A stretch of 35,231 nucleotides of DNA from the NCBI GenBank assembly GCA_903866915.1, contig CAIPPO010000072.1, forward strand, positions 1 to 35,231, written 5' to 3'. How positions within the stretch are numbered: position 1 is the stretch's first letter; every line of letters starts with the position of its first letter. This stretch comes from an uncultured Mucilaginibacter sp. GTDB lineage: Bacteria > Bacteroidota > Bacteroidia > Sphingobacteriales > Sphingobacteriaceae. Under the pieces are notes generated by a model that was given only the letters and a program-made list of their open reading frames with translations, ran no database searches and was not told where the DNA came from. A program made the position numbers and the translations under genes. Below, one piece after another: positions 17,841-26,050 of this stretch.

Positions 17841-18240
17841 CCTTCACCTCCTCTGCCTGCAATTTTTGCGGTGGCTCTATCGATTGTTTAATACCCAGGG
17901 TATCAGCACGCCGTGCGACTTCAGACAGAGTGCTTTTATAGGCCAATTCGGCTTTTGCTGTTTTGTAATCCCAGCTCAGTTCTTTTACTTCTTTTTCCGT
18001 CTTGTCGATATCACGAATCGTTTTCTCGGCCAGGTGCATATTACCCAGATAGAGCATCCCCAGCAACACCATGAACAAAACAAAAGGGAGCGCACCGGTA
18101 GCTTTTTCGGCGTTGAAATTTTTGGCGAATAGTTTGAGCAGCGCATTCTCAGAATAATCCTTTACAGGTTGATTTTCTTCGACAACGATCTCTTTTTCTA
18201 CTTCCGCCTCCGGAATTTCTGTACGTAAACGATTGGTCAT
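17830..18240 (-). CDS. FtsL-like division protein
   Basis: This small bitopic protein of 136 residues has a charged cytoplasmic N-terminus (1-45), one membrane helix (about 46-66, ATGALPFVLFMVLLGMLYLGN) and a periplasmic coiled-coil-like stretch (about 68-115, rich in K/E with spaced hydrophobics). Sequence conservation in FtsL is weak. The call rests on this architecture and on its position between rsmH and ftsI, where ftsL is found in most dcw clusters. It overlaps rsmH by 4 nt and ftsI by 11 nt. Confidence 0.85.
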   Translation of the reverse strand: MTNRLRTEIPEAEVEKEIVVEENQPVKDYSENALLKLFAKNFNAEKATGALPFVLFMVLLGMLYLGNMHLAEKTIRDIDKTEKEVKELSWDYKTAKAELAYKSTLSEVARRADTLGIKQSIEPPQKLQAEEVKDEH

Positions 18241-19139
18241 CTTTTTACAGCTATTCGTAATTTGGCGCTACGTGCCCGGTTATTATTTTTTATCTCATCT
18301 TCTGATGCCGTGATCGCACCGCGACTTACCGCATCAAAAGGTTTTTGATCATTACCATAAAAATCTTTCTCCACCTCACCGCTGAATTTTCCCTTGGCAA
18401 TAAAATTCTTCACCAGCCTGTCTTCCAGCGAGTGATATGACATTACTACCAGACGCCCGCCACTTACCAGCACTTCGGCCGACTGGCTCAAAAATTCTTT
18501 AAGAGCTTCCAATTCCTGGTTCACTTCGATGCGAAGGGCCTGGAAAACCTGGGCCAGGTATTTGTTTTCTTTACCACGCGGGATCAGGTTTGATATCACA
18601 TTCTTAAGGTCGGCTACCGAGTTGATTGGCGCAGACAGACGGGAAGTAACAATTGTTTTTGCCAGCGATTTTGCGTTCTGTATCTCGCCATAAATGCCAA
18701 AAATGCGATGCAGATCAGCCTCGCTGTAATTATTGATCACCTGCTGTGCACTCAGGCTGTCCGACTGATTCATCCGCATATCCAGGTCAGCGTCAAAACG
18801 AATGGAGAAACCACGATCGGCCTGATCGAACTGGTAAGAAGAAACACCCAGATCAGCCAGTATCCCATCAACAGGAATAGCATGGTTTAAACGACAAAAA
18901 TTTTTGAGGTAACGAAAATTCTGATCGATGAATTCAAAACGGTCATCATTGATTCGATTACGCTGCGCATCCGCATCCTGATCAAAAGCCAGCAAACGGC
19001 CACCCGCGCCGAGCTTGTCCATGATAGCCCTGGAATGACCACCACCCCCAAAAGTCACATCAACATAAGTACCCTCAGGCCTGATGTTCAAACCTTCGAT
19101 ACACTCTTCCAGCATCACCGGGGTATGGTAACTATTCAT
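18237..19139 (-). CDS. rsmH: 16S rRNA (cytosine-1402-N4)-methyltransferase RsmH (MraW)
   Basis: RsmH N4-methylates C1402 in the ribosomal P site using S-adenosylmethionine. The signature begins YHTPVMLEECIEGLNI near residue 4. The SAM-binding segment YVDVTFGGGGHSRAIM follows at about 25-40, then LLAFDQDADA, ILADLGVSSYQFD, and the C-terminal VMSYHSLEDRLVKNFI. The length of 300 is typical. It overlaps mraZ by 8 nt and ftsL by 4 nt. Confidence 0.97.
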   Translation of the reverse strand: MNSYHTPVMLEECIEGLNIRPEGTYVDVTFGGGGHSRAIMDKLGAGGRLLAFDQDADAQRNRINDDRFEFIDQNFRYLKNFCRLNHAIPVDGILADLGVSSYQFDQADRGFSIRFDADLDMRMNQSDSLSAQQVINNYSEADLHRIFGIYGEIQNAKSLAKTIVTSRLSAPINSVADLKNVISNLIPRGKENKYLAQVFQALRIEVNQELEALKEFLSQSAEVLVSGGRLVVMSYHSLEDRLVKNFIAKGKFSGEVEKDFYGNDQKPFDAVSRGAITASEDEIKNNNRARSAKLRIAVKR

Positions 19140-19599
19140 CTACCGCTCTCCTTCCTGCACCACCCATCACCTCCTCGGCCAGCCTGGCAAAGTTTTCAGG
19201 CTCGTTATCTAATTGCGTATCGTATGCTTCCTGTGCCCATACTTCTATTTTGTTGAACTGACATGCCAGCACAACATCGTTCTTGATACCGGCATATTCC
19301 GTCAGATTCTTTGGCAACAACACCCTGCCTGCTGCATCCAGCGATAATTCAGAAGCACCCCGGGTGAAATAACGAATAAACTCGCGGGTCTTCTTCTCAT
19401 AGGAATTCAATTTACTCAGGTCGTCAACGATCTTCTCCCACTCTTTGCGCGTGTAAATAACCAGGTGCTTCTCAAAGCCACGATTGATCACAAGGCCTTC
19501 TTTGTCAGCTTCAGGAAGCTGCTTTTTAAGGCCAGAGGGGATCATCATCCTTCCTTTGACATCCAATTTACATTCAAATTCGCCTAAAAAATGGGCCAT
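19132..19599 (-). CDS. mraZ: Transcriptional regulator MraZ
   Basis: MraZ is the first gene of the cluster and in studied bacteria binds its own promoter region to control dcw transcription. The protein has two AbrB-like half domains, marked by LDVKGRMMIP (about residues 13-22) and LDAAGRVLLP (about 88-97), in 155 residues, close to the usual size. Phased TGGGA boxes upstream (19654-19668) make autoregulation likely. The 3' end overlaps rsmH by 8 nt. Confidence 0.95.
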   Translation of the reverse strand: MAHFLGEFECKLDVKGRMMIPSGLKKQLPEADKEGLVINRGFEKHLVIYTRKEWEKIVDDLSKLNSYEKKTREFIRYFTRGASELSLDAAGRVLLPKNLTEYAGIKNDVVLACQFNKIEVWAQEAYDTQLDNEPENFARLAEEVMGGAGRRAVDE

Positions 19600-19627
19600 G
19601 AGCTAATTCTGCGACATTTTCGCTGAG

Positions 19628-19668
19628 TAAAAGTAAATCACTTTTTCCAATTTTCCCACAAATTCCCA
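19628..19668 (-). promoter_or_regulatory. Putative mraZ promoter with overlapping MraZ operator boxes
   Basis: On the minus strand TGGGA occurs at 19664-19668 and 19654-19658, a 10-bp phase with 5 nt between boxes. This is the spacing reported for the TGGGN direct repeats bound by E. coli MraZ. A further TGGGA is at 19715-19719. A possible -33 TTTG (19659-19662) lies exactly between the two boxes, and an imperfect -7 box TACTTTTA (19628-19635) is 23 nt on. Binding here would block the promoter. Confidence 0.5.
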
Positions 19669-19809
19669 TTTTTTACCACCAAAAAGTTTTCAACACCGCT
19701 TTTAGACATTTTTCTCCCACTTTCAATTTTTCTGCCGCTATTTCAGAATCGCATCAAATCAGCTATCTTAGCACAATCCGCTGATAACAAGCCATATTTA
19801 GTGGTTAAA

Positions 19810-19817
19810 TACCTTTG
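19810..19817 (+). promoter_or_regulatory. -7 box (TACCTTTG) for the thioredoxin-like gene
   Basis: This is a perfect match to the Bacteroidota -7 consensus TAnnTTTG, 21 nt before the ATG at 19839. I see no clean -33 TTTG at the right distance. Confidence 0.5.
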
Positions 19818-19838
19818 CCGGCTTTTAAATTTGTCAAT

Positions 19839-20411
19839 ATGAAAAGATACCTAACCTTAGTACTCGCGATAGCCATCAGCTATGCCGCAATGGCGCAAAG
19901 CAGCCCCGAATCCACTGATAACATTATGAAAGCGGCCTATGCAAAAGCCGGTGCCGAAAACAAAAGTGTGATCCTAATTTTCCATGCTTCCTGGTGCGGC
20001 TGGTGTCGTAAAATGGAGGCATCGATCAATGATTCTACCTGCAATAAATTTTTCGATAAGAACTATGTTGTTGCATACCTTGACGTGCAGGAAAACGGCG
20101 ATAAAAAGGCATTGGAAAACCCAGGTGCTGAAGAGCTGATGAAAAAATACAAGGCCGAAAGTGCTGGTTTGCCGTTCTGGCTGATCCTGGATCCTAAAGG
20201 AAATACGCTGGCAACCTCGGCTATGAATGCCAATGGCGCATCATCCAATTCTGCTGCAGACAATGTGGGCTGCCCCGCTACTGAAAAGGAAGTGGACTAT
20301 TTGGTTAAAGTGTTAAAGTCAACTTCAACTTTAACAGATAGCGAACTGGCGATTATCAAAACACGTTTCCGTAAGAATGAGCCAGTTAAACCCACGACCG
20401 GCACTAATTAA
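19839..20411 (+). CDS. Secreted thioredoxin-family protein
   Basis: This thioredoxin-fold protein, about 190 residues, has the redox motif CGWC in HASWCGWCRKME. A signal peptide (MKRYLTLVLAIAISYAAMAQ, cut after AMAQ) sends it to the periplasm. The cis-Pro loop is GLPFWLILDPKG. The family includes thiol-disulfide reductases, and this one could reduce or fold exported proteins; the partner is unknown. The ATG at 19839 is chosen over an upstream in-frame TTG at 19815 because the TTG falls inside the promoter -7 box and the signal peptide begins at the ATG. It is a single gene, divergent from mraZ, ending in a hairpin terminator. Confidence 0.85.
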   Translation: MKRYLTLVLAIAISYAAMAQSSPESTDNIMKAAYAKAGAENKSVILIFHASWCGWCRKMEASINDSTCNKFFDKNYVVAYLDVQENGDKKALENPGAEELMKKYKAESAGLPFWLILDPKGNTLATSAMNANGASSNSAADNVGCPATEKEVDYLVKVLKSTSTLTDSELAIIKTRFRKNEPVKPTTGTN

Positions 20412-20435
20412 ATCCATTATTTACTGAAGGAAGCA

Positions 20436-20475
20436 GACCTGCGAAGTATATCAACTTCGCAAGTCTTTGTTTTAT
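20436..20475 (+). terminator. Terminator after the thioredoxin-like gene
   Basis: A 12-bp stem with one mismatch (20436-20447 with 20454-20465, 6-nt loop) is followed by a T-rich run. It separates this gene from purU. Confidence 0.85.
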
Positions 20476-20499
20476 ATTATTTTTCTTTTATTTGGCACT

Positions 20500-21324
20500 A
20501 TGGTAATTGTTATACAATGCGCTGACCAGGTGGGACTGGTAGCAAAAATATCCGGACTGCTTGCTGAGAAGAAATTCAATATTGTATCCATGCACGAATA
20601 CGTGGATAATGGCGAGAATCTGTTTTTTATGCGACTCGAAGTTGTCAACGAGCCGGGGCTTGAACTACTGGGGCAGCAATTGAGGGATTTGTTACCCGAA
20701 GGTGCTTTAGTTAAGGTAAACCCTAATCCCGAAAAAAAGGCGATCGTACTGGTTACTAAAGAATACCATTGCCTGGCTGATATTCTGGTACGTAATCATT
20801 TTAAGACGCTGGGTGCTTCGGTGCAATGCGTCATCGGCAACTATACGCATTTAGAAGATATAACCAAACGATTTGATATACCCTATTACCATGTTCCTTT
20901 TGCCGATCCGGCTACCAATCCAGAGAAACAGGTATTGGATATTATTGCCGGGTTCGAATACGATTACCTTGTATTGGCCAAGTTTATGCGCGTATTATCC
21001 CCCGATTTTGTGGGCAGGTTTCCGAACCAGATTGTTAATATACACCATTCGTTTTTACCGGCATTTGCAGGTGCCAATCCTTACCGCCAGGCTTATGAAC
21101 GAGGTGTGAAACTCATCGGAGCAACAGCGCATTTTGTAACCAATGATCTGGACGAGGGCCCGATCATTGCGCAGCAAATCATCTCCGCCGATCATTCTCT
21201 GACGGCTGCTGATATGGTAAAGGCGGGCAAAGAAATAGAAACGGCCGTACTGGCAAAAGCTTTGCGGGTGGTTTTTGATGACCGGGTGTTTATTTATAAA
21301 AACAAGACCGTAGTGCTTGAATAA
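20500..21324 (+). CDS. purU: Formyltetrahydrofolate deformylase PurU
   Basis: PurU hydrolyses 10-formyl-THF to THF and formate, balancing one-carbon pools and feeding formate to purine synthesis. An N-terminal ACT domain (CADQVGLVAKISGLL, about residues 6-80) is followed by the formyltransferase domain. Catalytic residues are visible in NIHHSFLPAF (Asn/His) and DLDEGPIIAQ (Asp). From the ATG at 20500 the length is 274, near the usual 280. An upstream TTG in frame at 20467 would overlap the T-run of the preceding terminator and is rejected. Its stop lies one base from the stop of the convergent lipoprotein gene. Confidence 0.92.
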   Translation: MVIVIQCADQVGLVAKISGLLAEKKFNIVSMHEYVDNGENLFFMRLEVVNEPGLELLGQQLRDLLPEGALVKVNPNPEKKAIVLVTKEYHCLADILVRNHFKTLGASVQCVIGNYTHLEDITKRFDIPYYHVPFADPATNPEKQVLDIIAGFEYDYLVLAKFMRVLSPDFVGRFPNQIVNIHHSFLPAFAGANPYRQAYERGVKLIGATAHFVTNDLDEGPIIAQQIISADHSLTAADMVKAGKEIETAVLAKALRVVFDDRVFIYKNKTVVLE

Positions 21325-21325
21325 C

Positions 21326-21742
21326 TTAGTTCACTATTATTACATCAGGGCCGGCCAGTTTTCTGACATGGCAATTACAACCTCCGGCTATTTTAAACGA
21401 AGTACTAAGTGTTTTACCGCTTGACTGGACAGTTGCGCTAACTTGAATATTATCTCCATCGTTAGTTAGATCTTTCAGGTTGCTATCATCAACAATAATT
21501 TCAGCGCCGCCTATCAGGTTGGCGCTGGCGCTAAGCTCATTGGTTAGTGTTTTATTGGTTCTCAAGTCGAGCACTTTAAAATTTGTAACGGCAATCGGGT
21601 TATTGTTGCTATCCCTGTATTGAACGCCAACTGAGGCAAATAAGTCGGTACAGGCCTGTGTGCCGCATGCCGTTTGGGTGCTTTTGTTACAGGCCGAAAC
21701 CAAAATGACAATAATGGAGAGCAGTGCCGCTAACTTTTTCAT
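21326..21742 (-). CDS. Small predicted lipoprotein, unknown function
   Basis: Starting at the ATG at 21742 this encodes about 138 residues. MKKLAALLSIIVILVSAC is a lipoprotein signal with the acylated Cys after VSA, so the protein is expected to be membrane-anchored. The mature part begins Asn-Lys-Ser, has four further Cys residues (ACGTQAC near the start and CNCH near the end) that could form disulfides or bind a metal, and is predicted to be mostly beta. I do not recognise the family. An in-frame upstream start at 21802 is less likely because it would bury the signal sequence. The neighbouring cupin lies upstream on the same strand, 80 nt away. Confidence 0.7.
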   Translation of the reverse strand: MKKLAALLSIIVILVSACNKSTQTACGTQACTDLFASVGVQYRDSNNNPIAVTNFKVLDLRTNKTLTNELSASANLIGGAEIIVDDSNLKDLTNDGDNIQVSATVQSSGKTLSTSFKIAGGCNCHVRKLAGPDVIIVN

Positions 21743-21822
21743 GAGCCTATCGTTTTCAACCTTTACGTTCACAATTGCAATTGCGATACAAACTAAATAC
21801 AAAACTTTGGTTATCGTAAGGT

Positions 21823-22221
21823 TTAGTAAGCGATCAGGATGACCAGGTCATCGGCACCGGCCTGCTTCAGGCCATGCGAACTTCCGGGCCTGGTGAGTAT
21901 GGCATCCCCCGCTTTTACCGGGAACGATTTGCCATTCATCTGCATCTCCCCTGCTCCACTGATGATGTAATACACCTCGTCTTCTTTTTGCAAATGATAA
22001 CCTATTGCCGAACCGGGATGCAAAATGCGTTTACGAAAAGTTAGTTTTAAGCTGTCAGCCTTTGAAAAAAAGCTATACCCGGTGGTATTACCGCCACCGT
22101 TATGGGTGCCGGCCTCGCTTTTGGCGATATCTTTTTCATGTTCAAGGATATAAGCCGGTTTGGATTGGGAGAAGCAACAAACTGTTAGGAGGCAAAAAAC
22201 GACAATCAGTAAAGTTTTCAT
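21823..22221 (-). CDS. Secreted small cupin-domain protein
   Basis: This protein of 132 residues has a signal peptide ([19 protein letters not shown]) and a single Cupin_2 barrel. Probable metal ligands are the His in [13 protein letters not shown], the Glu residues after it, and the later His in GSSHGL. Cupins of this kind bind a metal and may be enzymes or ligand-binding proteins, so no reaction can be assigned. It sits between a small lipoprotein and a large secreted hydrolase on the same strand, but a strong terminator separates it from the hydrolase. Confidence 0.8.
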   Translation of the reverse strand: MKTLLIVVFCLLTVCCFSQSKPAYILEHEKDIAKSEAGTHNGGGNTTGYSFFSKADSLKLTFRKRILHPGSAIGYHLQKEDEVYYIISGAGEMQMNGKSFPVKAGDAILTRPGSSHGLKQAGADDLVILIAY

Positions 22222-22238
22222 AAGGGGTGGTTTTAAAC

Positions 22239-22272
22239 AAAAATAGCGATGGATTTAATACCCATCGCTATT
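22239..22272 (-). terminator. Terminator after the S15-family hydrolase gene
   Basis: A perfect 11-bp stem (22242-22252 with 22262-22272, AATAGCGATGG type) lies 19 nt past the hydrolase stop codon. On the minus strand it is followed by a T-run. Confidence 0.85.
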
Positions 22273-22290
22273 CAAATTATAAATATTCTG

Positions 22291-24165
22291 CTATTCAATC
22301 ACCCTCACCTTCAAAAAGCTCGGATTCGCTTTGGAGGTATATACGCGGTGTGTCTGTTTCTTAAAGTCAGCATCCTTTGCCTTCATGATATCCTCAAATA
22401 CCTGCGGGTTGCGGTCAATGAGCGGAAAGCTGCTGCTTTGCACTTGTATCATGATGCGGTGACCTTTTTTGAAGGTATGCAGGATATCCTGGAGCTCAAC
22501 ATTTACCGGTGTTACCTGCCCCGGAACGAATGGCTCAGGCATGCTGATATTATTGCGGTATTTGCCGCGGATCTCCTCGCTGCGCACCATTTGCTGGTAG
22601 GCCGACATGTAAACACCCTTAGCCGTAAACTGGTTGTTTTTGGCCGAATCAGGGTATACATCGATGATCTTTACCACCCAATCGGCATCAGTACCCGTGA
22701 TGGCTACTTTCAGGTTGGCCCAGGTATTGCCGGCAAGGGTCAAATCATGATCGAGCACGTCAGTTTCATAGCTTAATACATCCGGCCTGCTGGAGGCAAA
22801 ACGCTGGTCGCCCGTCATGTATTCACGTTGCATACCCAGCACTGTATAACCATAAAAAGGTACCGGTTTATTTGGATCAGAGACAAACTCATCAAAGTTA
22901 TCGGTGCTCTCCTGCGGAGCAGTGAAAGACAATTTACCACCAGGTAAAAAGTAAAGGTTCTTGTCTTCTGCATCTTTAGGTGGCCATTGCTCATAAGTCT
23001 TCCATTTATTAACCCCGGTCTCAAACGCTGAAATAGGCTTAAGGTTAAGGTCGGTACCTTTTAAATAATGACTAAAGAAAGCAAATTCTATCTTCTCCCG
23101 GTAAAACGGACCAGTTGGCCCGCCAAAATCAATATCACCTAAATGATCACCATCCCCACGTGCCCAGCCGCCATGAACCCAGGGACCCATGGTGAAATAA
23201 ATTGGCGTATTGGGATTATTCTTCACCAAAGTCTTGTAAGTATTGATGGCACCATAAAGATCTTCGGCATCATACCAGCCACCGGTTATCAGGGTTGGCG
23301 TTTTGATATCATGCAGGTGCGACAAAATATTGCGATCTTTCCAGTGCTGGTCGTAATCCGGGTGGTCCATCATCTCGTTCCAAAGGCGAATGGTATCTTT
23401 AAAATACTTATCGTTGGTATTTTTTACCGAACCCATGTTCAGGTAAAACTCATACCCATCGGCGGTACCAAAATCGAGTCTGCTGCCCCTGCCCTGGGTT
23501 GGCTTTCCATCCTGGCGGTTGGTAAAGCCCGGATAAAATCCAAAATTACCGACTAACTGAAAAGCACCATTATGCCAACCGTCATCGCGCCAAAGATCCG
23601 ACATAGGGGCCTGGGGTGAAGCAGCAGCTAATGCCGGGTGACGGCTTAATAAACAGGCCGTGGTATAAAAGCCGGGATAGGATATTCCCCATACCCCTAC
23701 CTTGCCATTATTATTGGGAATGTTTTTTAACAGCCAGTCGATCGTATCATAAGTATCGGTGCCTTCATCAACATCATTCTTAGTTTTATGCACTTCCTTT
23801 TCTGGTGTCATTTCCTCAAAAATACCTTCGCTCATCCAGCGCCCGCGTGCGTCCTGGTAAACAAAAATGAATCCATCGTGCAAAAACAAGGATGACGGCC
23901 CGAGCGACCGGCTATAGGCATCAGGTCCATAAGGCGCCACGCTGTAAGGCGTGCGATCCATCATGAAAGGATATTTTTTGGTTTGATCTTTAGGCACATA
24001 TACTGTAGTAAACAGCTTTTTGCCGTCGCGCATCGGTACCTGGTACTCGTATTTGGTGTAATTGGCTTTTACATAATCGGCATCGGCACTATTTGGCTGC
24101 GCGAAGGAGCAGAATGCCGATAAAAGGAGGCCGACGACTAAAAAAAAGGATAGTTTTTTCATCAT
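22291..24165 (-). CDS. Secreted S15/CocE-family hydrolase, alpha-amino-acid ester hydrolase-like
   Basis: This 624-residue secreted alpha/beta hydrolase has a signal peptide to about residue 22. It carries the nucleophile S162 in WGISYPG, catalytic Asp D299 in GGWYDAED and His H331 in GPWVHGG, followed by the jelly-roll C-terminal domain of X-Pro dipeptidyl-peptidase type proteins. Residues D194/D195, E301 and D302 fall where alpha-amino-acid ester hydrolases carry their carboxylate cluster for binding the substrate alpha-amine, so the enzyme may act on alpha-amino esters or amides, including beta-lactam side chains. This is inference from motif spacing; a general peptidase or esterase is possible. 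Tandem Met codons start the frame. It is a single gene with its own promoter and terminator. Confidence 0.88.
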   Translation of the reverse strand: MMKKLSFFLVVGLLLSAFCSFAQPNSADADYVKANYTKYEYQVPMRDGKKLFTTVYVPKDQTKKYPFMMDRTPYSVAPYGPDAYSRSLGPSSLFLHDGFIFVYQDARGRWMSEGIFEEMTPEKEVHKTKNDVDEGTDTYDTIDWLLKNIPNNNGKVGVWGISYPGFYTTACLLSRHPALAAASPQAPMSDLWRDDGWHNGAFQLVGNFGFYPGFTNRQDGKPTQGRGSRLDFGTADGYEFYLNMGSVKNTNDKYFKDTIRLWNEMMDHPDYDQHWKDRNILSHLHDIKTPTLITGGWYDAEDLYGAINTYKTLVKNNPNTPIYFTMGPWVHGGWARGDGDHLGDIDFGGPTGPFYREKIEFAFFSHYLKGTDLNLKPISAFETGVNKWKTYEQWPPKDAEDKNLYFLPGGKLSFTAPQESTDNFDEFVSDPNKPVPFYGYTVLGMQREYMTGDQRFASSRPDVLSYETDVLDHDLTLAGNTWANLKVAITGTDADWVVKIIDVYPDSAKNNQFTAKGVYMSAYQQMVRSEEIRGKYRNNISMPEPFVPGQVTPVNVELQDILHTFKKGHRIMIQVQSSSFPLIDRNPQVFEDIMKAKDADFKKQTHRVYTSKANPSFLKVRVIE

Positions 24166-24204
24166 TTGATTTTAAGAACAGTTAATTGAGGTTGGCAAGA
24201 AAAC

Positions 24205-24228
24205 AAAAAAGCCCCTATTTTAGGGGCT
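24205..24228 (-). terminator. Terminator after pgk
   Basis: A perfect 8-bp GC-rich stem (AGCCCCTA / TAGGGGCT, 3-nt loop) lies about 40 nt past the pgk stop codon. On the minus strand it is followed by six T residues. Confidence 0.9.
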
Positions 24229-24232
24229 GTAA

Positions 24233-24265
24233 CAAAGTTATTACTTTATAACCGGAGTATACATA
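24233..24265 (-). promoter_or_regulatory. Possible promoter for the S15-family hydrolase
   Basis: On the minus strand TAACTTTG (24233-24240) matches the -7 consensus. A near-match to the -33 box (TATG, 24262-24265) lies 21 nt upstream. The start point would fall at the edge of the pgk terminator. Confidence 0.4.
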
Positions 24266-24266
24266 T

Positions 24267-25457
24267 TTATTCGTTGATCGCCTTCACCCCCGGCAACTCC
24301 TTACCTTCCATATATTCGAGTAAAGCACCACCACCGGTCGACACATAGCTAACATCATTGGTAAAGTTGAATTTGGCAACCGCTGCAGCTGAGTCGCCAC
24401 CCCCTATTAAAGAGAAGGCTCCGTTTTTGGTTGCTCTTACAACAGCTTCGGCTATAGCTTTAGTGCCTTGTTCAAATTTTTCCATTTCAAAAACGCCCAT
24501 AGGGCCGTTCCACAAAATGGTTTTTGAGCTTTCGACAACTTTACTGAAAGCCTTGATCGAATCGGGACCGATGTCTAAACCCATCCAGCCATCTTTAATA
24601 TTGTCATTTTGCGCAATTTCGGTATTTGCTTCGTTCGAAAATGCATCAGCTATAATCGAATCGGTTGGCAATAAAATATTGATATTCCTTGCTTTCGCTT
24701 TGGCGAGGATATCATTTGCCAGATCGAGTTTATCTTCTTCCACCAGCGATTTACCGATTTTGCCGCCCTGTGCCTTTGCAAAGGTATAAGCCATACCACC
24801 GCCAATAATCAGGTTATCTACTTTGCCCATTAACTGTTCGATCAGTTCGATTTTATCGGAAACCTTTGCACCACCCATGATGGCTGTAAATGGCCTTTCT
24901 GCATTATTTAATACTTTCTCGGCATTGTTCACTTCGGCTGCCAGCAAATAGCCAGCACATTTAGCCTCGGGAAAAAACTGAGCGATCACTGCGGTTGAGG
25001 CATGTGCCCTGTGGGCTGTACCAAATGCATCGTTTACATATACATCACCTAATGCTGCCAGTTTCTGCGCAAATTCTTTATCTCCTTTTTCTTCTTCCTT
25101 GTAAAACCGCAGATTTTCGAGTAACAATACCTCCCCGGGTGCCAAAGCTTTTGCTTTTTCGATAGCCTGCGGACCAATACAATCATCGGCAAATTGGACC
25201 TGCTGACCCAATAGGTCGGACAGGTGCGCAACAACATGCTTTAATGAGTATTTCTCTGTCGGACCATCCTTTGGGCGTCCAAGGTGAGACATCAGAATAA
25301 CGGCACCTCCGTCGTTTAATATCTTTTTGATAGTAGGTAAAGCGGCGGTGATTCGGTTATCGTCGGTTATATGATAATTCGCATCAAGCGGGACATTGAA
25401 ATCAACCCTGACCAGGGCCTTCTTTCCCAAAAATTTGATTTGATCTACTGTTTTCAT
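24267..25457 (-). CDS. pgk: Phosphoglycerate kinase
   Basis: Pgk transfers phosphate between 1,3-bisphosphoglycerate and ADP in glycolysis. The N-terminal substrate-binding motif [10 protein letters not shown] is at about 17-26, MSHLGRPK at about 56-63, then the hinge and the C-terminal nucleotide-binding domain with [21 protein letters not shown] and GGGDSAAAV. The length of 396 is normal. It is the last gene of a gap-GNAT-pgk run, separated from the acetyltransferase by 158 nt with no perfect promoter box, so it may be read from the gap promoter. Confidence 0.97.
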   Translation of the reverse strand: MKTVDQIKFLGKKALVRVDFNVPLDANYHITDDNRITAALPTIKKILNDGGAVILMSHLGRPKDGPTEKYSLKHVVAHLSDLLGQQVQFADDCIGPQAIEKAKALAPGEVLLLENLRFYKEEEKGDKEFAQKLAALGDVYVNDAFGTAHRAHASTAVIAQFFPEAKCAGYLLAAEVNNAEKVLNNAERPFTAIMGGAKVSDKIELIEQLMGKVDNLIIGGGMAYTFAKAQGGKIGKSLVEEDKLDLANDILAKAKARNINILLPTDSIIADAFSNEANTEIAQNDNIKDGWMGLDIGPDSIKAFSKVVESSKTILWNGPMGVFEMEKFEQGTKAIAEAVVRATKNGAFSLIGGGDSAAAVAKFNFTNDVSYVSTGGGALLEYMEGKELPGVKAINE

Positions 25458-25615
25458 GTGTTTGGATTGTTTTTTTTAGCGTGCTGCCAAATTCCGTAAA
25501 TAATTCTGAATTCTGAATTTAAATTGAAGAAAAAGGGGCGCTGGAAATAGTTATTGGTTAACGGTTATCAGGTAACAGAATTAACGACCGGATAGTTTGG
25601 ACTTTGGTAGTTTTT

Positions 25616-26050
25616 TTATTTAATTTTCAGATAAAGCACCTTATGCGGGCCTGTGCCTGGTATTTCAAATATATCGGTGACTGGTTCGAAACCCAGGCCG
25701 AGGTAAAACTTAACAGCCGGAACCCGGCCATTGCACCAAAGATAGTTTACGTTCTGTCCGCGGAGATAAACGATGGCAAAATTGAGTAGTTGATTGCCTA
25801 TCCCTTTGCCCTGATAGGCCGCCAAAGTAGCCATGCCGCGCAACTGGTAGGCCTTTCCGGCAAAATCTATATAGCCCCTGGCATGAAAAGTGGCTATGCA
25901 TACCAATTTTTCATCGGCGAAATAACCAAGATGAAAGCTCTCGGGATCTTCGTCCCCGGTAAACCTACATTGTTCTAAATTTAGTTTTCCGTCGCGTAAG
26001 ATTTCATTACGTACAGGCAACGTATCCTCAGCCCGAATAAACCTGATCAT
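25616..26050 (-). CDS. GNAT-family N-acetyltransferase
   Basis: This 144-residue single-domain GNAT protein should transfer an acetyl group from acetyl-CoA to an unknown amine. The core is visible as CIATFHARGY (beta-4) followed by the CoA-binding loop of motif A, AYQGKGIGNQLL (about 78-89), and a C-terminal YLGLGFEPV of the type typical for the family. Its start overlaps the 3' end of gap by 23 nt, so it is probably co-translated with gap. The substrate cannot be told; the location between two glycolytic genes is unusual. Confidence 0.85.
   Translation of the reverse strand: MIRFIRAEDTLPVRNEILRDGKLNLEQCRFTGDEDPESFHLGYFADEKLVCIATFHARGYIDFAGKAYQLRGMATLAAYQGKGIGNQLLNFAIVYLRGQNVNYLWCNGRVPAVKFYLGLGFEPVTDIFEIPGTGPHKVLYLKIK

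Noticed and set aside
19815..19838. Upstream TTG start for the thioredoxin-like gene
   Set aside because: It lies within the TACCTTTG promoter box, and the signal peptide begins at the ATG at 19839.
20467..20499. Upstream TTG start for purU
   Set aside because: It lies in the T-run of the preceding terminator and adds a hydrophobic leader not expected for a cytoplasmic enzyme.
22238..22245. Perfect TAnnTTTG match upstream of the cupin gene
   Set aside because: It is formed by the T-run of the hydrolase terminator and the nearest TTTG is too far away (27 nt), so it is probably chance.
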